NCBI GenBank assembly: GCA_902479205.1
Contig: CABSNX010000091.1
Span: 1 to 7,564, forward strand
Reading direction: 5' to 3'
From: an uncultured Collinsella sp.
GTDB taxonomy: Bacteria; Actinomycetota; Coriobacteriia; Coriobacteriales; Coriobacteriaceae
Length of the DNA: 7,564 bases
The notes beneath the pieces were generated by a model. The model was not told the origin of the DNA, made no database searches, and was given only the letters and a program-made list of their open reading frames with translations. Position numbers and translations under genes: made by a program. Below, in pieces: positions 1-5,200 of this stretch; within the stretch, counting starts at the first letter, position 1, and every line of letters starts with the position of its first letter.

Positions 1-46
1 AGATACTGATCGGTCTCGTGGGCTCGGAGATGTGTATAAGAGACAG
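1..46 (+). other. Nextera i7 sequencing adapter left on contig end (not genomic)
   Basis: Bases 28-46 are exactly the 19-base Tn5 mosaic end AGATGTGTATAAGAGACAG, and 13-27 (GTCTCGTGGGCTCGG) are the rest of the Nextera read-2 transposase adapter. Bases 1-4 (AGAT) fit the end of the P7 primer, and 5-12 (ACTGATCG) sit where the 8-base i7 index belongs; from memory this is the adapter form of index N727. The order P7 end, index, adapter, mosaic end is that of a library molecule. This is untrimmed adapter, not a transposon in the organism. The break at 46/47 is therefore a library fragment end, which explains why the first gene lacks its 5' part. Confidence 0.97.
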
Positions 47-387
47 GTATGCGTACCGTGGTGCTGGGCGGCGAGCTCAAGCCCGAGACCGAGGCACTCG
101 TTGGCCCCGATGCCTTGGCAACCTTAGACCGCTACAACTTCAATTGTGGCTTTTGGGGTTCTAACGGCATTGCCGCCGAGCAGGGCTTTACGGCGCCCGA
201 TATCGAGGAAGCGCAAGTAAAGCGTATCTCGATGCGCCATACGGCCAAGCGCTTCGTAATCTCGGACGCCAGCAAATTTGGCATGGTGGCGCCCGTCAAG
301 TTCGCGGACTTCCGCGACGCAACGATTATTACCGCAGGCGGGGTCCCCGCCAAGTACCGGGCAATGGACAACGTCATCACGGTCTAG
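47..387 (+). CDS. DeoR-family transcriptional repressor, C-terminal fragment
   Basis: This is the 3' end of a gene for a DeoR-type regulator, a cytoplasmic repressor whose C-terminal domain senses a phosphorylated sugar and whose N-terminal HTH binds DNA. Only about 113 codons remain of a usual ~250. The ATG at 49 is an internal methionine, because everything upstream of 47 is adapter. Numbering from that Met, the fragment carries hallmarks of the DeoRC sensor domain: LGGEL (6-10), TEALVGP (14-20), GSNGI (37-41), TAPDIEEAQVKR (48-59) and SDASKFG (72-78), ending in the usual ATIIT strand. The HTH domain is missing because the contig ends, not because the gene is broken. The target operon and inducer cannot be told: the partners (often a sugar kinase and PTS genes) would lie off the left edge. 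The stop codon TAG is followed about 90 bp later by a strong terminator. Confidence 0.88.
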
Positions 388-408
388 CAAGCAGGGGCAG
401 GCTAAGGC

Positions 409-448
409 CAAAACCACCACGAAGGTTCCTGTCCCCATTGTGGTGGTT
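409..448. repeat. AACCACCAC hairpin element, copy 1
   Basis: A 9-bp perfect stem, AACCACCAC (412-420) with GTGGTGGTT (440-448), encloses a 19-nt loop containing CTGTCCCC. The 40-nt element aligns without gaps to 779-818, offset by 370 bp, with 33 of 40 positions identical. It lies just after the stop codon of the DeoR-type gene, so it may add to termination or protect the mRNA 3' end, but it lacks a T-run. Two related copies in one spacer suggest a dispersed intergenic element. Confidence 0.75.
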
Positions 449-480
449 AGTAACGAAAACCGAGTAGTTCTCTCAATAGA

Positions 481-515
481 AAAGCGGCAACGTCCATCAC
501 GGGCGTTGCCGCTTT
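481..515 (+). terminator. Rho-independent terminator after the DeoR-family gene
   Basis: A 12-bp perfect stem, AAAGCGGCAACG (481-492) with CGTTGCCGCTTT (504-515), has an 11-nt loop. The A/T ends of the stem give an A-rich entry on both strands; on the + strand the stem ends in TTT followed by CGTTGTCT. It is placed to end the DeoR-family transcript and could also act on the minus strand. Confidence 0.82.
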
Positions 516-530
516 CGTTGTCTGCCGGTT

Positions 531-750
531 TGTCTAAGTTTGTAACAACTGGACCGTTAAAAGTGGGCTAGGTGTTACAGATTGAGATACTTCCGAACCG
601 CGCCGTCTCTTTGTCTCAATCTGTAACAGCTGGGACGGATTTTGCCGAGTTATTGTTACAGATTAAGATTTTCCCTTGAGGGGGATTCGAATGTCTCGAT
701 CTGTAACAGTTAGACCGGAAAATGGGTTCTAGCTGTTACAGATCGAGACG
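531..750. repeat. Array of six alternating inverted units, period about 80 bp
   Basis: Six copies of a 15-17 bp core alternate in orientation. Copies reading TCTC-R-ATCTGTAACA lie at about 531-547 (degenerate), 614-628 and 694-708. Reverse copies, TGTTACAGATYGAGA, lie at 573-587, 654-668 (two mismatches) and 734-748. Same-orientation copies are spaced 80-81 bp, so the stretch is also three tandem ~80-bp repeats. Pair 573-587/614-628 is perfectly complementary over 15 bp with a 26-nt loop; pair 693-709/733-749 is perfectly complementary over 17 bp. The material between arms is partly conserved too (GGACCG or AGACCGG, then AAAA and GGG). No coding frame runs through it. Most likely a BIME/REP-like palindromic repeat; a cluster of binding sites for a DNA-binding protein is the alternative. 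Confidence 0.85.
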
Positions 751-778
751 TTTTGGGACCGCGACTGAGCCACTGCGG

Positions 779-820
779 CAAAACCACCACAAAGGTGTCT
801 GTCGACACTGTAGTGGTTTT
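779..820. repeat. AACCACCAC hairpin element, copy 2
   Basis: This second copy of the 409-448 element has a longer stem: AAAACCACCAC (780-790) pairs with GTAGTGGTTTT (810-820) with one C/A mismatch. An inner stem GTGTC (795-799) with GACAC (804-808) closes a 4-nt loop. Seven differences from copy 1 fall mostly in the loop while the outer stem is kept. TTTT at the outer ends on either strand could let it work as a weak terminator, as a backup for either flanking gene. Confidence 0.75.
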
Positions 821-834
821 GACGTTTGCCCAGA

Positions 835-877
835 TAAAACCTACCAAAATAAAACTGTCCCTTTTTGGCAGGTTTTA
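835..877 (-). terminator. Terminator of the U32-RluA operon, overlapping the stop codon
   Basis: The stem is TAAAACCTACCAAAA (835-849) with TTTTGGCAGGTTTTA (863-877), one mismatch, and a 13-nt loop containing CTGTCCC. On the minus strand the stem starts inside the TAA stop of the pseudouridine synthase and ends in a T-rich stretch (GGTTTTATCTG), so it closes the leftward operon. The stem is U/A-rich at both ends and could also stop rightward transcription. Confidence 0.8.
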
Positions 878-1534
878 GGGCTCCCAGGGGCAGGGGGCTT
901 CGATGTGGATGTGCTCGCCGGTAACGGGATGCGTAAAGGACACGCTGTGGGCGTGGAGCATCAATCCACAGGGGCGCGGCGTGCCGTACAGGTCGTCGCC
1001 AACCAGGGGGTGATGCTCGCTGGCCAGGTGCACGCGAATCTGATGCTTGCGGCCGGTGAGCAGCTCGACATCGATATACGAACGCGTGGGCAGGCCTCGG
1101 CGGCTCTTAAGGCGCTTGAGCACCTTCACGCGCGTCTGGGACGGCTTGCCGCTGGCGCCGACGCGCATCTTGCGGCTGTCGTGGCGGTCGCGGGCGATGG
1201 GCTTGTCGATGAGCTTCTCGTTCCAGTCGATCTTGCCCTCGGCGAGCGCCAGATAGTGCTTTTCGAATGCGTGGTCGATGACCATCTGATCAAAGGCAGG
1301 CTGCGTCTGCTTGTCGAGCGAAAACAGCACCACGCCGGTGGTGTTGCGGTCCAGGCGGTTGAGCGGCTGCATGTCAGTCGCGGCAAAGCCGTCGCCCATC
1401 GCCAGCAAAAGGTCGCTGGCGTAGTCGGTAAGTGTGCGCTCGCCGGTGCCGTCACCGTGGACGATCATGCCGGCAGGCTTGTCGATGGCCATGAGCCAGG
1501 CGTCGCAGTAGAGGACTTGGGGTTCTTCGTTCAC
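875..1534 (-). CDS. RluA-family RNA pseudouridine synthase
   Basis: This 219-residue cytoplasmic enzyme isomerises uridine to pseudouridine in rRNA or tRNA; the target site cannot be read from the sequence. It has the RluA catalytic fold from near residue 5 (LYCDAWLMAIDKPAGM) to the end. The active-site motif is NRLDRNTTG (59-67), with D62 the expected catalytic aspartate; the usual HRLD histidine is Asn here. GRKHQIRVHLA (161-171) and VGDDLYG (178-184) are the other family motifs. There is no N-terminal S4 domain, so it resembles the short RluA group. The start is a GTG at 1534, eight bases after GAAAGG on the minus strand; no ATG alternative exists. It follows the U32 gene by only 15 bp, so the two are almost certainly one transcript, ended by the hairpin at 835-877. 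Confidence 0.93.
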   Translation of the reverse strand: MNEEPQVLYCDAWLMAIDKPAGMIVHGDGTGERTLTDYASDLLLAMGDGFAATDMQPLNRLDRNTTGVVLFSLDKQTQPAFDQMVIDHAFEKHYLALAEGKIDWNEKLIDKPIARDRHDSRKMRVGASGKPSQTRVKVLKRLKSRRGLPTRSYIDVELLTGRKHQIRVHLASEHHPLVGDDLYGTPRPCGLMLHAHSVSFTHPVTGEHIHIEAPCPWEP

Positions 1535-1549
1535 GTGTAAGCCTTTCGG

Positions 1550-4045
1550 TTAGCTAATTCCCACAAACATGCAGCCCGAGGTCGCCCCGCGCAGGCGGGC
1601 AGCGGGCTTGCGACCGGCCTGCGCGGCCTCGATGGCGCGACGGACGCGTGCGACGGCGTGGCCAATCTCATCGGGCTCGAGCAGGGTTCCGTCAACCATA
1701 AGACGGCGCACGCCGGCATCGAGCAGCTGCGGAACTTGCGGTGTGAGGTCGATGGGGTAGGCGTCGTACAGGCGCGAGCGGCCGTGAATGTCGGTGCGCA
1801 CGGGCATGACCTTGCCATCGATATTTTTGAGCGACAGCTTGCGGGCGCGCAGGCGGCAATTGGCGCAATCGTGGATACAACCGTTGGCAACCTGCAGGAT
1901 GCAATGCTCGCTTGTCATGACGCGCGGGCGGCCAAAGACGGTGATGCCCAGAGCCGCGGGCGCGGTGACGCCGAACGAGACAATCTCGTCGAGCGTGATC
2001 TCGGGCGAGAGCCAAAACGCACCGGCTCCGCGCTCTGCAAGTGCCTCCATGCAGGGCGTGTTGTGCACCGGCAGGCAAGAGCGGACCTCCGCCGTGGCGC
2101 CAACCTGGGCGGCCAGGGCAAGCTCGGAGATGTTGCCGACGGCGACAGTCGCTCCAGCAAGAATCCACGGGTCGATGCGTGCGTGGTCAACGGCGCGGCA
2201 GACCTCATCGAGCACGGGTACGATGCCCTGCTCAAACGCATCGGCGGGGGAGAGCTCGGCCGCATCGATCGCGTCGGTGGTCATGTAGATGCGCGTTGCA
2301 CCCTCCACGCGCGCTGCCTCGGCGGCCTCGAGCGAGGTGACGGTGGCGCAGATCTGCGGCTTGTCGCGGTAATGCTCGGGCATGGGGCGGGAATCACTGG
2401 TGACAATCGCCGGCAGCTCGAGCGTGCGGGCGCGCTCCGCGTACGGCGCCAGAGTGGCTTCCTCCAGCGCTTTGCAGGCGGCGGCACGCACCTTGTGCAC
2501 GGCGGAGAAGCCCATGCCGCAGCCCTCATCGAGTGCTACATCAAAGCTCGCAGCCTCAAAGGGCGAGGAACCCATGCGCCCGACGTGCTCCACCAGATCG
2601 GCCGCCTCGACGGCGCGAGTCTTGGCGGCCTCGACGGTAAAGCCGGTGGCGGTGGCGGTGAGCGCGGGGTCGTCGCAGCAGGTGAGCGTAACGGTAAACG
2701 GCTCGCCCAGACGCGCCACGACGGACACGTCTACGGCGCGGCGGCGAAGCACATCGCGCTTGAGCGCGGCGCCGGCGGCGTCGATAGCGCGCTGGCTTCG
2801 AATCACGCGCACGCGGCAGCCCTCGGGCATGCTGCGTGGCACGCGGCACTCGATGATGTCGCCGGCGGCGGCATCATCGGTAGCGATAGTGGTTAGGAAT
2901 TGGTCGAACTCATCATCGTGGCGAAGCTCCAGCAGGTCGCCCTTGCCCACGGGCTCAAACAGCTCAATGCGGGCGATGGCGGCGCGGCGACGGCGGTCGT
3001 CGGGCTTGAGCCCGCGCACATCGCGGTTGGCCAGGCGGCTACCGAGCACCGTGCCCACGATCTGGCCGCGGTTGTTGGAGCGTTCGTAGCTCATCATCTC
3101 GTCGCCCGAGGTGCCGTCTTGGTAGGCGTGCGTAAAGTCGCGGTTAAAGCAACGCTTGAGCTGGCGCTGGCGGGCTGCCTCTTCATCCTTAGAGGTCGAA
3201 ACATCGGCCAGCATGTCATCAATCTGATGACGATACACGTCGACGATGGAGTACACGTAATCGGGCGCCTTCATGCGGCCCTCGAGCTTGAGCGACGCGG
3301 CGCCGGCGTCATACAGACGGCGAACAAGCTGCGACGTGTTGGTGTCGCGCGGGCACAGCGCGCGCTCGCGACCGGCAGGGGAGAGCGAGCAGCCGTTCTC
3401 GTCGATCAGCTCGTAAGGCAGGCGACAGGGCTGAGCGCACATGCCGCGGTTGGCCGAGCGGCCCGCCATGGCAAAGCTCGAGAGAAGACACAGGCCCGAG
3501 TAGCAAAAGCAGATGGCGCCGTGGCTAAAGACCTCCAGGTCAACGTCGGGCGCGGCGTCGTGGATGGCGGCGATCTCGTCGATGGAAAGCTCGCGCGAGA
3601 GGGTCACGCGGTCGGCGCCCTGCTCGCGGCACCAGATAGCCCCACGGTCATCGTGGATGTTCGCCTGGGTCGAGATATGTGTCTCGATGCCGGGCATGGT
3701 GCGCTTGACCTCAAAGAACAGGCCCCAGTCCTGGATAATAAAGGCGTCGGCGCCCAGCGTGGAACAGCGGTGGATGAGCTGCAGCACATCGCTCATCTCG
3801 GACTGCTTGATGACGATGTTGACCGTGACGTAGACGCGCGAGCCGGCCAGGTGCGCGGCGCGGCAGGCCTGCTCAAAGGCCTCATCGGTAAAGTTGGTTG
3901 CCTTGCGGCGGGCGTTAAAGCTGCCCATGCCACAGTAGATGGCGTCTGCCCCGGCAGCGAGCGCGGCGGCAAAGGGCTCCGGGCCTCCGGCGGGGGCCAA
4001 GAGCTCGGGTCTGCGGTTGGTGGTTCGACTGGCGGTTGCGGTCAT
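1550..4045 (-). CDS. Peptidase U32 family protein, two U32 modules with DUF3656-like middle (RlhA-type)
   Basis: An 831-residue protein of the U32 family. Despite the name, well-studied members are not simple proteases: E. coli RlhA makes 5-hydroxycytidine in 23S rRNA and TrhP hydroxylates tRNA U34, using prephenate and Fe-S clusters. Module 1 (about 12-275) starts ELLAPAGGPEPFAAAL, has QDWGLFFE (105-112), ISTQANIH (124-131) and the signature SHGAICFCYSGLC (174-186) followed by GRSANRGMCAQPCRLPYEL (195-213); Cys 179, 186, 203 and 207 are the likely cluster ligands. A DUF3656-like region follows (about 325-540). Module 2 (about 565-800) has VFGRPRVMTSEHC (703-715) and Cys 723, 727 and 730. At 831 residues it is longer than E. 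coli RlhA (about 650). The start is ATG preceded by GAAAGGCAGGAT; a lone TATACT at 4083-4078 is the only promoter hint. RNA hydroxylation is inferred from family membership and from the pseudouridine synthase it shares an operon with. Confidence 0.92.
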   Translation of the reverse strand: MTATASRTTNRRPELLAPAGGPEPFAAALAAGADAIYCGMGSFNARRKATNFTDEAFEQACRAAHLAGSRVYVTVNIVIKQSEMSDVLQLIHRCSTLGADAFIIQDWGLFFEVKRTMPGIETHISTQANIHDDRGAIWCREQGADRVTLSRELSIDEIAAIHDAAPDVDLEVFSHGAICFCYSGLCLLSSFAMAGRSANRGMCAQPCRLPYELIDENGCSLSPAGRERALCPRDTNTSQLVRRLYDAGAASLKLEGRMKAPDYVYSIVDVYRHQIDDMLADVSTSKDEEAARQRQLKRCFNRDFTHAYQDGTSGDEMMSYERSNNRGQIVGTVLGSRLANRDVRGLKPDDRRRRAAIARIELFEPVGKGDLLELRHDDEFDQFLTTIATDDAAAGDIIECRVPRSMPEGCRVRVIRSQRAIDAAGAALKRDVLRRRAVDVSVVARLGEPFTVTLTCCDDPALTATATGFTVEAAKTRAVEAADLVEHVGRMGSSPFEAASFDVALDEGCGMGFSAVHKVRAAACKALEEATLAPYAERARTLELPAIVTSDSRPMPEHYRDKPQICATVTSLEAAEAARVEGATRIYMTTDAIDAAELSPADAFEQGIVPVLDEVCRAVDHARIDPWILAGATVAVGNISELALAAQVGATAEVRSCLPVHNTPCMEALAERGAGAFWLSPEITLDEIVSFGVTAPAALGITVFGRPRVMTSEHCILQVANGCIHDCANCRLRARKLSLKNIDGKVMPVRTDIHGRSRLYDAYPIDLTPQVPQLLDAGVRRLMVDGTLLEPDEIGHAVARVRRAIEAAQAGRKPAARLRGATSGCMFVGIS

Positions 4046-4150
4046 ATCCTGCCTTTCAAAATGCTCAGATACTCAAAAGTATAGTGGCGCCGTCGCGATG
4101 GGCGATGCCCGCAGCCTAAGCAGGACAAAGTCTTCAGCAGCCTCTCGGGC

Positions 4151-4186
4151 AAAAATGATCCGTTTTCCTCCGTCCCCAAGGGATCA
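4151..4186 (-). terminator. Weak terminator after the YheO-like regulator gene
   Basis: On the minus strand TGATCC (4186-4181) pairs with GGATCA (4161-4156) and is followed at once by TTTTT (4155-4151), just 5 bp after the regulator's stop. The stem is only 6 bp with a 19-nt loop containing GGGGACGG, so it would be weak; some read-through into the U32 operon is possible. The rest of the 4046-4191 spacer shows nothing clear. Confidence 0.5.
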
Positions 4187-4191
4187 GTGGG

Positions 4192-4848
4192 TCAGCCCTC
4201 CTTGCGGACCTTTTGCAGATAGCGGTAGACGCTGGGCTCAGAGATGCCAAGCGCGGCGGCGGCGCAGGCAACGGCACCCTTGAGCATAAACACGCTGTTG
4301 CTGTTGAGATGGCGGATAACATCGACGCGGTCGCTCTGACCAAGCGACGCTACATCCAGCCCGCGCGCGCTCAGCAGCTCGGAAATGCTGCGGTCGATGA
4401 GTTCCTGTGTGGACTCCGAAAGGCTTTCGACCTCGATGGGGGAGGGCTCCGTGCGGACCGGCGCGGCGTCGAAGCAGGCCATAAGCTGCTGGGCCATGGC
4501 GTTGATGTTGCGCACAGCCGAAAGATCGGTGTTGACGCACAGCATGCCGACGATCTCGCCATCCTCGTGGATAAAGTACGTTGCGGATTCCAGCGTCTTG
4601 CCGCCGGCGCCGCGCCCCTCGTAGCCCGTAATAAACGGCAGGTCGCGATACTTGGGGTCGTGCATAATCTTGAGCGCCAGATCGGTGGCGGGTCCGCCAA
4701 TCTTGCGGCCGCTCACGATACCGTTGCGAATATCGACGATGGCGTGGTCGGGATCCGAGAAATCGTGCAGGACGATTTCGCTGTTTTTGCCGAGTATCTG
4801 CTCCAGGAAATCGACCATCGGCAAAAAGCGACGTACGCTCTCGTTCAC
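4192..4848 (-). CDS. YheO-like transcriptional regulator (PAS_6 plus HTH_22)
   Basis: A 218-residue cytoplasmic DNA-binding regulator. The N-terminal part (about 5-118) is a YheO-type PAS domain: FLEQILGKNSEIVLHDF (14-30), IVDIRNG, then GKTLESATYFI and GMLCVN (about 83-106). The C-terminal part (about 174-218) is the HTH_22 winged-helix type, with RVDVIRHLNSNSVFMLKGAV (174-193) and the recognition segment LGISEPSVYRYL (200-211). A longer frame with ATGs up to 4989 is open, but the GTG at 4848 has a perfect AAAGGAG six bases upstream and the family's N-terminus begins there. The gene is divergent from the NCS2 permease, the usual place for a local regulator, so control of purine or pyrimidine uptake is the best guess; the ligand is unknown. 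A short T-tailed hairpin follows the stop. Confidence 0.88.
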   Translation of the reverse strand: MNESVRRFLPMVDFLEQILGKNSEIVLHDFSDPDHAIVDIRNGIVSGRKIGGPATDLALKIMHDPKYRDLPFITGYEGRGAGGKTLESATYFIHEDGEIVGMLCVNTDLSAVRNINAMAQQLMACFDAAPVRTEPSPIEVESLSESTQELIDRSISELLSARGLDVASLGQSDRVDVIRHLNSNSVFMLKGAVACAAAALGISEPSVYRYLQKVRKEG

Positions 4849-4854
4849 GGGCAA

Positions 4855-4861
4855 CTCCTTT
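4855..4861 (-). promoter_or_regulatory. Ribosome binding site fixing the GTG start of the YheO-like gene
   Basis: The minus strand reads AAAGGAG, then six bases (TTGCCC), then GTG. This full Shine-Dalgarno match decides for the GTG at 4848 over the upstream in-frame ATGs, none of which has a comparable site. Confidence 0.85.
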
Positions 4862-4973
4862 GGGTGAAATCGGAAATGTTCATAACAATTTTTTCTCATG
4901 GTAACACGGTATCTATTGAGTCGCATATTCGCAGGTACATTGCGTAATATAGACGAGTGGTAGGAATGTGGCG

Positions 4974-5045
4974 GTAAACGGTCGACCAAAAGAAAAGTTA
5001 GATGGTAGTTTAAGTAAACACTTTTCTGACCTGCGTAAACGTTTA
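4974..5045. promoter_or_regulatory. Candidate operator cluster in the regulator/permease divergent region
   Basis: GTAAAC occurs three times in the same direction, at 4974-4979, 5014-5019 and 5035-5040, spaced 40 and 21 bp, close to whole helical turns. The last copy lies in a perfect palindrome TAAACGTTTA (5036-5045), and the first abuts GGTCGACC (4980-4987). An inverted repeat AGAAAAGT (4991-4998) with ACTTTTCT (5020-5027) spans the middle. The block lies between the two divergent genes and just upstream of the permease promoter, as expected for activator or repressor sites. Which protein binds is not shown; the adjacent YheO-like regulator is the first candidate. Confidence 0.45.
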
Positions 5046-5084
5046 ATGTCAGCTGAAGAATAGTCTGATAACAAAAAATTATTA

Positions 5085-5113
5085 TTGAGAATAAGAAAAT
5101 TCTTAAATACGAT
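5085..5113 (+). promoter_or_regulatory. Candidate sigma-70-type promoter of the NCS2 permease
   Basis: TTGAGA (5085-5090) and TACGAT (5108-5113) are separated by exactly 17 bp and match the -35 and -10 consensus at 4 of 6 positions each. Transcription would start near 5120, giving a leader of about 80 nt. That leader shows no purine riboswitch core or other recognisable aptamer. I could not find an equally good promoter for the divergent regulator; TATATT at 4951-4946 on the minus strand is a possible -10 without a -35. Confidence 0.55.
5092..5105. promoter_or_regulatory. Palindrome inside the permease promoter spacer, possible operator
   Basis: TAAGAA-AA-TTCTTA is a perfect 6+6 inverted repeat lying between the -35 and -10 hexamers at 5085-5113. 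A protein bound here would block RNA polymerase. The sequence is AT-rich and short, so chance is possible. Confidence 0.35.
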
Positions 5114-5200
5114 ATTCACCGAAGGCATAACCTCAGCCCCGCACTGCGTCACAATAGAATGTTAGATGCGAAAACAACTACTTCTAGGATTGGTGGTCAA

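Noticed and set aside
28..46. Tn5-like mosaic end as a sign of a transposon in the organism
   Set aside because: It is joined to the full Nextera adapter and index, so it comes from library preparation.
531..750. CRISPR array
   Set aside because: The repeats alternate in orientation and the material between them is itself partly conserved. CRISPR repeats are direct, with unrelated spacers, and no cas gene is present.
1339..1365. Asn in place of His in the pseudouridine synthase HRLD motif as a sign of inactivity
   Set aside because: The catalytic residue is the Asp, which is present. NRLD variants occur in intact short RluA-family proteins, so this alone does not suggest loss of function.
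722..1540. Long + strand open frame (272 codons) covering the pseudouridine synthase
   Set aside because: It is antisense to a gene with clear RluA motifs. Its composition (rich in Ala, Val, Gly, His, Asp) is typical of the complement of a GC-rich gene, and it shows no recognisable domain.
1658..4084. Long + strand open frames opposite the U32 gene (1658-2896 and 2900-4084)
   Set aside because: They are complement-strand shadows caused by high GC at third positions. The minus strand encodes a continuous 831-residue protein with U32 motifs throughout.
5114..5200. Purine or other riboswitch in the permease leader
   Set aside because: No purine aptamer core or stable three-way junction can be made out in the ~80-nt leader, and there is no terminator hairpin before the start codon.
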